Shown here in pieces: positions 1 through 9,935 of a stretch of DNA of 64,000 bases. Each line of letters starts with the position of its first letter. The stretch's first letter is position 1. The DNA is taken from assembly GCA_019054805.1 (NCBI GenBank), contig JAHQIY010000002.1, positions 6,758,001 through 6,822,000 on the forward strand. Direction: 5' to 3'. The notes under the pieces were generated by a model. That model made no database searches, had not been told where the DNA came from, and worked only from the letters and a program-made list of their open reading frames with translations. Source of the stretch: Brachionus manjavacas (lineage: Eukaryota; Rotifera; Eurotatoria; Ploima; Brachionidae). Both the position numbers and the translations under genes were made by a program.

Positions 1-904
1 ATAGCCATTTAATTGCGATTTAATTTAACTGTACAGATTATTTTAATTTAGCTATTTTGATCGATTTATTTCTTAAAATAGCTAATATGAACAGGTTAAT
101 TTAAATCAATTTATTCTGATCTAGTACCCTCGTCGAGTAAAGTTTTTTTCATGTGACTCCGAATTCGGAGGCTACTATAGAAAATTATATTATTTAACTT
201 TTTTTGCCTCTTTCAACTCCTGGTCTATCTCGAACACCAATTAATAAACATTTACCTAAAAACACGAGCTTATTTGATATTACTAGTTAGTCGAAAAATT
301 CGAAACAAGTAAACAATTTCTTAAGTTCAGAAAGTGAATGTTTTATTTTAAAAACTAATTTTCTCTTTATTTGACTATTTTCATTAACTTTCGGAATTTA
401 TGAATAAATTTTAAAAATAAATAAAAAGTCTTGATTATTTAAGAGAAAATTTGAAAGAAATTTCAGACGAAAATTTGATTTTTAATAATTTTTTTAGATT
501 TATAAAAAAAATTTTGGCAACTTAAAATTTCAGATTATTTTACACTTTATTATGTAGTTTTACATGAAATATATTCTGGCGCAAGAATTTTTTTTTTAAT
601 TTATTTATTAATTTATGTAATAATTATTTTTTCTTTTTTATGTAATAATTTAAAATTTCTAATCATTAATATGAATATTTAGATTGTTTCTATCTAAATA
701 ATTAACCACTAAGATAAATTAATTCTTCAAATGAATTATTATACACTTATTTTATTTTTTTAGAGCTTAAATTTACATTTAAATACTTGATTATTTTAAT
801 TAATACTCATTCAATCCTTTAAGCACTCAAATTACATATCTAATATCCAAATTCACTTTTAGCTAAATACCCAATTATATTAATAAAAACCCATTTAAAT
901 ACTA
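1..904. other. AT-rich intergenic sequence, no gene seen
   Basis: No convincing coding segment. The first 120 bases carry copies of the motif TAGCTATTTTGA, which recurs near 25.5 kb and 46.9-47.3 kb, so they may be the edge of a dispersed repeat. The rest is A/T-rich simple sequence. Confidence 0.4.
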
Positions 905-2385
905 GCCTAAACATAATCACAAATCTTTATAAATCTTTAGTTGGTTCAATTCTAGACTATTCGTTTCCTTGCTTGAATTCATTTTCAGAAAATTATATCA
1001 AAAAACTACAAGCAATTCAGAATACAGCATTAAGATCTATCCTTAAGTTTAAATATGATACTCCCTCCAACATGGTGCATCATGAGGCTTTTAATAAACT
1101 AAAATTACTAACAGTCTCGAATCGTCTTTTTGAGTTGAGTGAGAAATATGTTGGGACTAGGGCTGGTAGTTCGGTTAGACATCTTAAACCGGTCCCGTAA
1201 CCGGTTAAAAATTTTTAGTTGGTTTTAGAACAGGTTAGGATGTCTAACCAGTTCCATTAACCAGTTAAAAATTTTGATCGGTTACGGAACCGGTTTATAA
1301 ATTCTAACCGGCTACATAACCGTTTAAGTTTGTCTTAACCGGATTTATGAATAAAAAAATTCAAAAAAATTTTAGATAAAAACTTTATTGATAAATCTTT
1401 AAGCTTAAACATGAAATAAAAGTTATTAAACAAAATCAATCAATTTTTTCGTTTCCATGAATTTAGGCAAATCAATTTTTTTACACTTTTCGGGTCTAAA
1501 GAAGTTTTATCTTTTGTAAGAAAAAGTCCACCAGCCGAAGAAGTTTGTTCAGATGGAACACTTGAAGGACTTATGCTCAAGTAGAATTTTGCTACTAATT
1601 TTTATAAAATTCAAATCTTCAATTCTTCACTTTCATATCTTGTTTTTCAATTTAGATGATCATAAAAAGATTACTCGAGACAGGCAATCTTATTCTTCTC
1701 AAACCTTTTTATTTGATTTGAATCAAAATTTTGCTAAAAAGTCTATTGAAAAAAGGATGAATTTTTTTGCATAATTTTTAAAAATTTAATTAAAAAAAAT
1801 ATAAAAATTTAACTCAAGAAATTAATGTTCCTTTTAAACCGGTTACAAACGGTTTCATAACTGCTTAGGATTTTTAACCGGTAACTAAATTTGGTTATAA
1901 ATTGTAATCGGGTCTGAAACCGGTTTCAATTATTTAACCGGCTACATTAATCGGCTTTGTTTTAAAACCGATTAATATTCTAACCGGTTTAGAACCGTTT
2001 TTTTGACCGATCTACCAGCCCTAGTTGGGACAGGACTGAGTAATTCTATTCCATTGGTTGAAAGACTGGTGAAGGAATACAAAGAAGGTTTCGAATCAAG
2101 ATATATTAAATACCCAACTCCATTGTGTAACTGTTACCTTACTATTTCTTCTTTTTTTCCTGAAACTTGAACTATTTAAACATATGCCACATGTTACAAT
2201 CTTTTCCAATTTATGTCTTTTCAACTTTCATTTTTTTAGCTTATTTACTCTATTTTGATTCTTTTTTTTTATCTCATTTTATTAACTTTAATTTTATTTT
2301 TATTTTATTTTTTTTATTTTTAACTTTTTCTGAAGGAGCTTTAGCTCGGTACAGAAAACAAATAAATAAATAAATAATAAATAAT
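905..2385 (+). mobile_element. LINE 3' end, split by a hAT-like insertion
   Basis: Coding relic of the extreme C-terminus of a non-LTR retrotransposon polyprotein. It reads from about 905 (SLVGSILDYSFPCLNS, then IQNTALRSILKFKYDTP) to 1157, is interrupted by the element at 1158-2023, and resumes in the same frame at 2032 (LVERLVKEYKEGFESRYIKY) to a stop at 2167-2169. A T-rich 3' UTR follows, then the hairpin GAGCTTTAGCTC at about 2337-2348 and an (AAATA)n tail near 2360-2385. The 3' UTR and hairpin recur inverted at 8175-8570, and the same C-terminal motif recurs at about 14140-14210. The 68-residue ORF inside the UTR (2167-2373) is low-complexity translation of T-rich sequence. 5' truncated, no catalytic domain here. 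Confidence 0.8.
1158..2023. mobile_element. Non-autonomous hAT-like element with 8-bp target duplication
   Basis: Terminal inverted repeats begin TAGGGCTGGTAG at 1158 and end CTACCAGCCCTA at 2023. The flanks are an exact 8-bp duplication, GTTGGGAC (1150-1157 and 2024-2031). TIR sequence close to CAGGGCTG plus an 8-bp duplication is the hAT superfamily signature. About 200 bp at each end is packed with degenerate AACCGGTT-type subterminal repeats. A 73-residue ORF (1553-1774) in the middle resembles nothing I know and lacks transposase motifs, so mobility would need a transposase in trans. It interrupts a LINE reading frame that is continuous once the element and one duplication copy are ignored. 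Confidence 0.88.
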
Positions 2386-2439
2386 AATCACGACGTTTAG
2401 ATACTGAGAAGAAATTTGGTTTTGTTGACCTTTTATTCA

Positions 2440-3310
2440 AAACTTAAATCAAAAAGAATTCATTTTCGGCATCAGAACTAGACCAAATTGATAACTTAAT
2501 GTTTAAAAACCTACCTAGAAATTCTTTAATAGAAATCATAGAACTTTTTAGTTTACCTCTTCGAGAAGGTAGAGTTCCGAAAGCGTGGAAAACTTCAAAC
2601 ATTGCCATGATTCAAAAAAACGCATCTTCTAAACAAGATCCTTTAAATTTCAGACCAATTAATATAACGAGTTTTTTATGAAAATTACTGGAACGAAAAG
2701 TATATTCAAGATTTTACAATTTTTTGAACAAAATTCACTTCTTATCCTTGAGAAATCTTGATTTAGGAAACACCGGCAAACATCAGATTATCTATTCCTT
2801 TTAATTCAAAAAATTGTGAAATCATTTAATAGAAAAAAAAGAGTTTGCAGCCTGTTATTTGATATTTCAAAAGCCAATGATAGGGTTTGGCATGAAGGTT
2901 TACTTTTTAAATTGATTTAAATGAATGCACATCATTACTTGACTAACTGGATTAGATCCTTTCTAGACTCTAGGACATATAAGGTAAATGTAAATGATCA
3001 CCTGAGCGAAGAAATGGAATCTTTTTTTCTTTTGTTTTCAATCGCTTGGCAAAAAGAAGGACTTTGATCCATTCTTAGCTGCCTGACGGTGACCTCGAAC
3101 TATATAATAATAATAACATGAGCGAAGAATACCAAATAATTGAAGGTATTTGGTATCAAGGCTCAGTAATTATTATACTTTTATTTAGGATATATATTAA
3201 CGACATCCTCAAAAGAAACAAAACAAAAAATGAATACTTTCTGCTTTTCGCAGATGATCTAGAACTAGAACAATGGTATATTAAGTAGAAAAATGAAGAT
3301 ATCAGCTGAA
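2440..3310 (+). mobile_element. Degenerate LINE reverse transcriptase fragment
   Basis: An open segment at 2499-2681 reads as the start of a non-LTR reverse transcriptase: GRVPKAWKTSNIAMIQK followed by LNFRPINITSF, the usual P-x-x-W-K ... K ... N-F-R-P-I-x-x-T-S block. Further pieces in other frames follow to about 3300: LLFDISKANDRVWHEGLL (palm A, normally F-D-x-x-K-A-F-D), YLTNWIRSFLDSRTYKVNVNDHLSEE, and a palm C remnant reading FADDLE. Stops and frameshifts abound, and a 105-bp sequence is inserted at 3014. Same family as copies at 14.4, 18.7 and 47.7 kb. Pseudogene. Confidence 0.8.
3014..3118 (+). mobile_element. 105-bp retroposed LINE/SINE 3' end with 11-bp target duplication
   Basis: The insertion is bracketed by TGAGCGAAGAA at 3003-3013 and 3119-3129, a direct duplication in the interrupted LINE RT frame. 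It ends in an ATAATAATAAC tail, as expected of target-primed reverse transcription. Its body shares AGGACTTTGATCCATTCT with a minus-strand copy near 5575-5605, so it belongs to a dispersed family. Too short to code. Confidence 0.72.
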
Positions 3311-3484
3311 TAGTTATTTTCAGTAATCTTTTCTAAAACTTAAAGATACCAAAAAACATAACTGACCGGTCTTTAAAAGTTTTCATAAATAATTTGAATC
3401 TTCTACCTTTAGAATGAGTTCAAATTAAGATCCCACTTTTTCATAGACGATTCGTTTTTCTTAAAAATAAGTGATATTTTTTCT

Positions 3485-3635
3485 TTATCACTCGAAAATA
3501 CGAAAGGTTTTTTTCAATCCTTTTTCATTTTACTTTTGCTAATTGCTCAATATATTTAATCATTTTTGACATTTTTTTCTATCTAAATTAAAACAAAAAA
3601 ATTTTATAATTAATTAATTTTGATTACAAAAAAGG
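3485..3635 (+). mobile_element. PiggyBac-like transposon end, relic
   Basis: Starts ATCACTCGAAAATACGAAAGG and matches, in reverse complement, about 150 bp of the fragment ending at 15345. That fragment resembles the complete element at 45032-46209, whose ends read CACTCAAAAACCGG. Only the end is left. Confidence 0.6.
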
Positions 3636-3639
3636 AGGT

Positions 3640-3875
3640 TGGAGCTCTTTATAAAGATCTTAATGTTTATATCTTTGTCTATGCAGATGAAACAATCTTA
3701 ATAAGCTCAGTTGACTCCCATCTACAAATGCTTCTAGATTTTTGTGGTTCTTATGGGAATAAATGAAGAATAAAGACCGACGCCTTGGCCGACAAAAGGG
3801 CCGAGGCCGCGCCGGTTGGCTGGCGTTATGATTTTATTAGAAACGCTGTAAATAAAATTAAATGGCCATCAATTA
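3640..3875 (+). mobile_element. LINE RT palm fragment and GC-rich coding relic
   Basis: The segment 3640-3770 translates to a reverse transcriptase palm C relic, VYIFVYADETILISSVDS, then LQMLLDFC (Y-A-D-D changed to Y-A-D-E). This is a different family from the neighbouring fragment. From 3778 a much more GC-rich stretch reads TDALADKRAEAAPVGWRY and stays open to about 3900. It could be the end of a retroelement RNase H (N-x-x-A-D-x-L-A style), which is inference. No start codon and no promoter seen. Confidence 0.55.
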
Positions 3876-3878
3876 ATG

Positions 3879-4365
3879 GACTGACAAAAAAAATAAAATT
3901 TTAATGACAAAAAAGACTAAATCTACTGACAAAAAAACTACATATGATGACAAATAAATTAATTGACTGATAAAATAATTATTTGAGTGACATGCTAGAG
4001 TCCACTATCGGAAAATGTCACAATTTAAGTTCATTCGTTACAATCTTAGAGAATTAAATTACTAAATAGCTTTCTTTTTTTTTTCCTTATTCACTCCTTG
4101 TGAAGCATTGGGTTCATTACTTTTGATTTCCACTCAAGTCGAACTAAATACCTAAATTAGAGCTAAAATAAAATAAAATAAAAATAAATAAAATTTAGTG
4201 CAAAATTATTAAATAGTCATCTCAATATAAATATATTTGTCAGTCGTTTAGTTTTTTTGTCAGAATAATTAGTTTTTTATTGTCAGCTAAAATAGATTAA
4301 ATTAGTCACCACTTTTAGTTATTTTTGTCATCTTAAAAAAATTAAATTCGTCACCCCCAAAAAAT
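3879..4365. mobile_element. Palindromic element with inverted arrays of about 22-bp repeats
   Basis: The left arm (3879-3992) has about six degenerate units, 21-24 bp apart, each carrying TGACAAAA or a close variant. The right arm (about 4228-4360) carries the same unit in opposite orientation (TTTTTGTCA). The roughly 235 bp between is unrelated AT-rich sequence. Inverted subterminal repeat arrays are typical of non-autonomous DNA transposons. I could not fix the exact ends or a target duplication. Confidence 0.55.
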
Positions 4366-4430
4366 TTAAGCCAAATTAAATTCTTTATCGTTTGAAAATT
4401 AAAAAAAAATTATAAGAAAAATTATCGGTA

Positions 4431-5247
4431 AAATATTATCGGTGAAAATACATCTGAAGATGATTCTGATTCAGATGAAGAGAATACTATGCCTTTTGAA
4501 TTGAAAAATAGATTTAATTAAAAAATTAGCAGAGCATTGTGGTTTGTAAATAATAATAAAGTAAAACATGATATTGAGTTGAAACTTTACTTCATTACAG
4601 ATGAAAAAAACAAATGCTTCCAAGTAAAATTATTGCCTAAAACGACATGCTCTTGTCCGGAAAAAACAGCTTGTTCGCACATTTTAGCGATTCAGTCTAT
4701 AAATGGTATAGACATTTCTAATAACTATAAAATTCCTAATCTAACAAATTTGACAAAAGCTAAAAATTTTGGTATTACTGGTCGTAAGAAAAAGGGTCAT
4801 CAAATCAATTCATTTGAGCCTAAAACGAATAAGCAATCTGGAATTTTACACCAACAATTTGAGTTATTTTTGAAAGAGTTGCTCCTTAAAGAGTATCATG
4901 CTTGTTTAGATGAGATTCTCAGCTCAAATACTTTGATAAAAGCTAAATGGATAATTAGCAATTTCAATTTATTAACTGATATTTTTCTCGATGAGATAGA
5001 CATGGAAGGTTTAGAAAAATTCTTCAGTAAATCGACATGGAAAATAGCCAAATCTTTAATAGATCAAAAAGTAAAACATTGTTTTTGCCCAGTTTGTTCA
5101 AATGTTTGCTTAGAGAATTCCATAGAATGTGAAAACTGTAGATTTTGGTATCATTTTGATTGTGCCAAAGTAAGTAAATATCATCGAGCTGGAAAAGGTA
5201 AAAGTTGGATTTGCGAAAAGTATGGTTTTGTCTGTGAGAGGAACTAG
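4431..5247 (+). pseudogene. SWIM zinc finger / PHD-like protein, interrupted
   Basis: The open part (4537-5247, 236 codons from a TTG, no ATG at the start) has a SWIM zinc finger, TCSCPEKTACSHILA (C-x-C-x5-C-x-H, residues 38-48), and a C-terminal PHD-like cysteine cluster beginning CPVC and CENC, followed by WYHFDC. The last expected PHD cysteine reads as tyrosine (WICEKY). Upstream the same frame continues through an acidic stretch (DDSDSDEEN, about 4455-4485) but is broken by a TAA at 4519-4521. SWIM fingers occur in MULE-type transposases and some chromatin proteins, and together with the adjacent transposon debris a transposon-derived gene is likely (inference). No catalytic domain is present. 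Confidence 0.6.
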
Positions 5248-5344
5248 ATTTACAAAATTTAACTGATTTTTATTGTGAATAACTTTCATTTAATCAAAAT
5301 TGAACTTTATAAAAAAAATTTTATTGCTTATTTTTTAAATTACG

Positions 5345-5535
5345 CTAAAAATTCCGTCATTTCCGTCAATTCCGTAAAAAAATTCCGGCGGAATTTAAAA
5401 ATCTACTAAAAGACGGAAATTCCGCTTTTTAGTATGTGTTTTACGGAATTATAAAAATTTTTTTTCGACTTTTTTGGCGGAATTTGGGCCACGGAATTCC
5501 GTATTCCGCGTTCCGGATTCCGCTTTTAAGGGACA
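5345..5535. repeat. TTCCG-rich degenerate repeat
   Basis: About a dozen copies of ATTCCG/CGGAAT on both strands within 190 bp (for example TTCCGGCGGAA and GGAATTCCG), clearly more GC-rich than the surroundings. It resembles the subterminal repeats of the DNA transposons in this window, but no termini are visible. Confidence 0.5.
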
Positions 5536-5625
5536 ACCAGAAAAATTTTTTTTAAACAGGTTCGGGTGAGCTCAGAATGGATCAAAGTCCTTCTATTCAG
5601 CCCAACGTAAATAATATTTTGTTTT
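5535..5625 (-). mobile_element. Short LINE/SINE 3'-end copy
   Basis: In reverse complement it shares AGGACTTTGATCCATTCT with the insertion at 3014-3118 and continues into GAGCTCACCCGAACCTG. A similar CAG-to-CAGCCCA block occurs at 49125-49180. Non-coding. Confidence 0.45.
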
Positions 5626-5837
5626 ACAATTTATAAGACGAATTAGAAAAATTATTTCTGCGTTAAAATGAATAGTTAAATAAAAAAAAACAATTTAATT
5701 TTTATTGAGCATAATTTTAATATCGAATACAATAATTATGAATATTATTACATGGAAATTTGAATTGAAGTTTAATCTAGTTACAATGAATATTTGAATT
5801 TGGTACTAAAAAAATTGTTATAAAATAGACATTTCTG

Positions 5838-6330
5838 TCACGCATCAAGAGTATTAAAAGGACTGAAAATTTTCAACTTTGATGAACCTTGTCTTTTTAA
5901 AAAACTAACTTTCCTTAATACAATTAAATATTATTATCTCTCATCACAAATTATACAATATATGCTAAATGACCCTCCTTCAAATAAATCATTTTCTTCC
6001 GACTGTAACTTATTTCTTAGCACTTTAAAATTGTACCCTCAAAAATTACACTAAATATAAGCCAACTTGATGAAAATCATAAGAATAGTCTAATTTGTAA
6101 TGATGGTAAATTTGATTCAATTTGGTTATTTCTAAGCAATTTAAAATTTTAAACATTACAGAATTCTCTTAAATGAGCTAATTCGAAATAAAATAAATTC
6201 TAATTTGCAAAATCGGTCGCTTTTCTTTTATTTTAATTTTTATTATTTTTATAGAAATTTTTTTTTTGTAATTTTTTTTACCTCTCATTATAGAAGGTTT
6301 ATTCATTAATAAATAAAAAAATAAATAAAT
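5838..6330 (+). mobile_element. Probable retroelement C-terminal relic with 3' tail
   Basis: An ATG-less open segment (about 5841-6053) reads GLKIFNFDEPCLFKKLTFLN and continues to a stop. I do not recognise a domain. It is followed by T-rich sequence and a tail of AATAAATAAAAAAATAAATAAA type near 6305-6330, the same arrangement as other LINE 3' ends here. Assignment to a LINE is inference from that layout. Confidence 0.4.
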
Positions 6331-6833
6331 TTTGATTTTTTTTTATTTGAAAAAGCCAAACAACTTAATAAATAATAAAGTGAAAAAAAATTTAAATATA
6401 ATTTATTAGTTTTTGTGATCATGTAATCGAGTACGAACAAATACGACCTGGCGTATCTGATTCGTATTCAGCCATTGTGTGTGAATTTATTATTTCCAAT
6501 ATGGAACAAATCCAATCATAAAATTATCATAATGGAGATAAACAAAAATAGATCTCTGCTATCAACCATTTTGATAGCGGGCAAACAATGAAACAATGAT
6601 GGACACGAGCCAAAAATATTGATTCGATCCAGGTCGAACGGGCGGGGGTATTTCGATAAACAGAGGCTCTAAGACAACGCCTACAGAGTCTAGGGGGGTA
6701 GGCCCACTATCTGAACACAAAGAGTTCTATGCTAATATTCTCATTGAATTTATTTCTACTAAAAGAAATAAAAAATAAAGAAAAAACGTGCAAACTACAA
6801 AGTCTAAATTTGATTGTTATTAACTGAGCTAAA

Positions 6834-7247
6834 ATGTCCGAAGTAGAATCGAATAGCAATGGCAAGCACTCTCTGGAGGATAGCAACGACGCGCCAGTTA
6901 AAAGCAAGCTGCTTAAGACCGAGAACGGAAAAGCAAATGAGGACAACTCGCTGTTGGCTCAGTCGGGCGACTCGCAAAACGGCGCCGATGAATCCACCCA
7001 GGACGACGAGTCCCAGGTGTCAAATGGCAACAAGCGTGCAAACTTGAATGAGAATTCGACCAGCAACTACGGTGACGAGGACGAGGAGAATGAAGAAGAG
7101 GATGAGGACGACGATGAAGGCAATGCGGACGCAGGCGAAGGCGAAGAGGACGAAGAGGGTGGCGATGACGATGAGGACGAGGCTGGCAATGATGATGATG
7201 ACGATGATGAGGACGCCAGCGACGATGACCAAGACGCAGACGACTAA
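6834..7247 (+). CDS. Acidic prothymosin-like protein
   Basis: 137 residues, single exon, starting in AAAATGTCC. Residues 1-75 are polar (Ser, Asn, Lys), with a short basic patch KSKLLKTENGK near residues 23-33. From about residue 80 the chain is almost only Asp, Glu, Gly, Ala and Asn, ending in an acidic run. Length, N-terminal MS-E start and acidic tail resemble prothymosin-alpha/parathymosin, small disordered nuclear proteins that bind histones and shape chromatin. The C-terminal bipartite nuclear signal of vertebrate prothymosin is missing, so this is a composition match, not proof of orthology. The ORF is far more GC-rich than its surroundings, which suggests strong expression. AATAAA signals lie at 7345-7350 and 7399-7404. 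Other long frames over it are shadows of the repetitive GAT/GAG codons. Confidence 0.72.
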   Translation: MSEVESNSNGKHSLEDSNDAPVKSKLLKTENGKANEDNSLLAQSGDSQNGADESTQDDESQVSNGNKRANLNENSTSNYGDEDEENEEEDEDDDEGNADAGEGEEDEEGGDDDEDEAGNDDDDDDEDASDDDQDADD

Positions 7248-7404
7248 AGCCTTTTCGTGTCAATCTTTGCATATTTGTATATTTTTATTTTGGTGTAAAA
7301 TTGTTTTTAAACCTCTATCTAAAAAAGTACCCAAGGCTAACAACAATAAACGTGTGTGTTTTTCTTTCTTCTTTTTTTGTTGCATAGTTTTGAGTCTAAA
7401 TAAA

Positions 7405-8174
7405 CTTTTTTTGTTTCAAAGCTCAACTTATTCATTTGTTTATTAAAAAAAACTTTTAAAATTAAAATCACTTGTCACTCAAGTCTACCAGCTATAGTAT
7501 TTAGAATTAACTTCTTATGACTAAACAATGGCTTAACACAATGCCTCGTAGTATGTAAAAACTCACTCAAGACTTTTTAATGACTCAATAGATCTAGCGT
7601 TTTTTTATTGCTTTTTTAGCTTGTTTAGAATTTTTTTTAATAAAAAAATTGGCTCTTGTCAAATTTTCTTTACGCGTGTCTTGATGGTTTAAAAACCGCC
7701 CCTCAAAGAGATGTATTTATGTTCTGTTTAGCAAAAGTTTACATGTATATGGACCGGTTTCGATGGTGTTATTCACAAAATTGGATTTTGTATATGGATG
7801 GTGCCATTCACAAAATTGGATTTTGCTTGTCATAATTTCCTTAAAAATCAACAATTTCAATTAAGCATCATTTATATTTTAATCATTTTTTAAAACGAAA
7901 ATTAGCTCCTTTTAGTGAGCATTTTTTGGCAATAGTTTTTATTTGTTTTTATATTTATTATGAACTTATTTTAACTTTCTGTGCTTTTTCTACCGCTTGG
8001 CTAAAAAGAGAAGTCTGAGAGTTTCCCTCAAACTAATACATTTTGCTTTTTATCTCCACTTTTAAGCAGACCCACGATCTGCCATTTTAGTGGGCTAGAG
8101 ACGTTTTTTTTTACCCATTTTTTGGGAATTTTTTGGCAAAATTATGATTTTTTGGTTAAGTTATTTTGAAAGGA
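7405..8174. other. Intergenic; one short tandem duplication
   Basis: No gene seen. A direct duplication lies at about 7764-7826, where ATTCACAAAATTGGATTTTG occurs twice about 36 bp apart. Further right, the LINE tail array begins. Confidence 0.5.
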
Positions 8175-8570
8175 CCTATTTATTTATTTTTTTATTTATT
8201 TATTTTATTTATTTGTTTTCTGTACCGAGCTAAAGCTCCTTCAGAATAAATTAAAAATAAAATAAAAAAAATAAAATAAAAATAAAATTAAAGTTAATAA
8301 AATTAGATAAAAAAAAAAGAATCAAAATAGAGTAAATAAGCTAAAAAAAATTAAAGCTGAAAAGACATAAATTGGAAAAGATTGTTTCATTATTATTTAT
8401 TTATTTTATTTATTTGTTTTCTGTACCGAGCTAAAGCTCCTTCAGAAAAAGTTAAAAATAAAAAAAATAAAATAAAAATAAAATTAAAGTTAATAAAATT
8501 AGATAAAAAAAAAAGAATCATAATAGAGTAAATAAGCTAAAAAAAATTAAAGTTTCATGTGTAGTTAGAG
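8175..8570 (-). mobile_element. Two tandem truncated LINE 3' ends
   Basis: Two nearly identical copies of about 200 bp lie head to tail (about 8175-8390 and 8391-8570). In reverse complement each matches the T-rich 3' UTR at 2190-2375, ends in the hairpin GAGCTTTAGCTC, and finishes with an (AAATA)n tail. Neither contains coding sequence. The shared internal run of A and T differs by only a few bases between copies, so duplication or successive insertion was fairly recent. Confidence 0.8.
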
Positions 8571-9179
8571 AGTATTTATTTTAATCAGTTTAAGAGCACA
8601 ATTTACTAAAAATTAGAAGCTATTTAAGATTTAATCATAAAGGTGTGAAAAAAGATAGCAATGGTTGCTAAAACTTTAGGATTACCGGAATTTCTAAACT
8701 TTTGCACCGACTTTTATTTTTTATTTTTTAGAGGAAGTTTTTTTATTATAAATATTTAAAAGTTAATTATATTTTTATGCCGAGTGTCATATATCTAATT
8801 GTAGAGAAAAAAAAATCTACAAATTAGTGCTTTTATTTTTTTTCTTTTGCACTCAATTTTTCGTAAAATACAACAAATAAACAATTTAAGATAAATAAAA
8901 TAATCAATTCTAAACTTTTGACACATACTGTATAATAATAAAAATCAAACATCATTAAGACATGACAGATCATTTATAAATTTAATTTTGAATAAAAATA
9001 TAAAGGTTACCCATTGAAATTAAGTTTTTACTAAAAAAGCTTTTTCTCTAGCAAACCACTTGCTGGTCTTATTGTTCTACCAGCTTTCGGCCAGAAAAGA
9101 GAACAAAAAATAGATAAAATTAGCTTTTCGAATTAACACTCTGTGACTCTGTAATCTCAAAAACTGACTGCATTAGGTA
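8571..9179. other. AT-rich intergenic, nothing seen
   Basis: No coding segment, RNA gene or clear repeat recognised on either strand. Confidence 0.4.
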
Positions 9180-9935
9180 CATAGGAACTGAAATCGACAC
9201 GTTCGACAAAGGCGACAGGCACATTAAAAGGCTAAAGCAAAAGGTGATTTCCGCTATTGCCAAACTAAACTCTATTGGAATAAACTCAAAGCTTTTTTGC
9301 CCATTTATGAATTTGTCAGCTTTTCAAAGTCTACCTACCAGTTCTCTTATACAGACTAGAGAATATTTACCTAAATAAAACCACCATAAATGACATCAAA
9401 CGTTTCGACGGGAGCAATCTAAAAAAAATGTACTAACTCCCGAAACGCTGCAGGACCACATATCTACATAACATTCTTCCTCTACCTGAAGTCTTGAAAA
9501 AAATTAAGAAAAGACTCATCAATAACACCTACACTAAGAAATTAATTGAAGAAACTCTCCCTCACACCCTTGAGAAAGACTTAATCTCGGAAGTAATCGA
9601 AATCATTGATGGCGAAAATGAACCATTAATAAATAACCAAGTAAGTATTATAGATAAAATAAAAGCGACTCTCTACGTCTTGGAAGTAAATTGAGATGCA
9701 AAAAAGCTTGAAAGTGAGAAGGCAAAATGTGTCAAAGAGGTACTTGGACGCAAAAATCGCGAGAACATCACAGCAGAGCTATGAAACCTACTAAAATTTG
9801 AAAATTTAAGTATTTAAGAATATTTTATATCATTAAATTTTATACTCAATTTGACTCTATTTTTTTATATTTTCATTTTTTATTTAATTTGACCGGCAAG
9901 CGGTCCTTAAACTAACTAAATAAATAAAAAATAAA
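9180..9935 (+). mobile_element. LINE C-terminal relic with hairpin 3' end
   Basis: Frameshifted coding remnant: STEIDTFDKGDRHIKRLKQK and VISAIAKLNSIGINSKLF, then an open part at 9494-9694 (KKRLINNTYTKKLIEETLPH). This is the layout of the region downstream of the RT in non-LTR elements. After the coding part (to about 9800) a T-rich UTR ends in the hairpin GACCGGCAAGCGGTC (about 9891-9905) and an (AAATA)n tail. A related fragment lies at 37170-37530. No intact RT and no start. Confidence 0.65.

Noticed and set aside
1553-1774. 73-codon ORF inside the hAT-like element as a transposase
   Set aside because: Too short and without any hAT dimerisation or catalytic motif.
2167-2373. 68-codon hydrophobic ORF resembling a membrane protein
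   Set aside because: It is the T-rich 3' UTR of a LINE, repeated at 8175-8570 without keeping a frame.
6620-6720. GC-richer segment with GATTCGATCC, considered as a tRNA B box
   Set aside because: No acceptor stem, anticodon arm or A box can be placed on either strand.
6913-7446. Histidine/arginine-rich and hydrophobic frames on both strands across the acidic gene
   Set aside because: They are shadows of the repetitive GAT/GAC/GAG codons; the acidic frame has the start context and expected composition.
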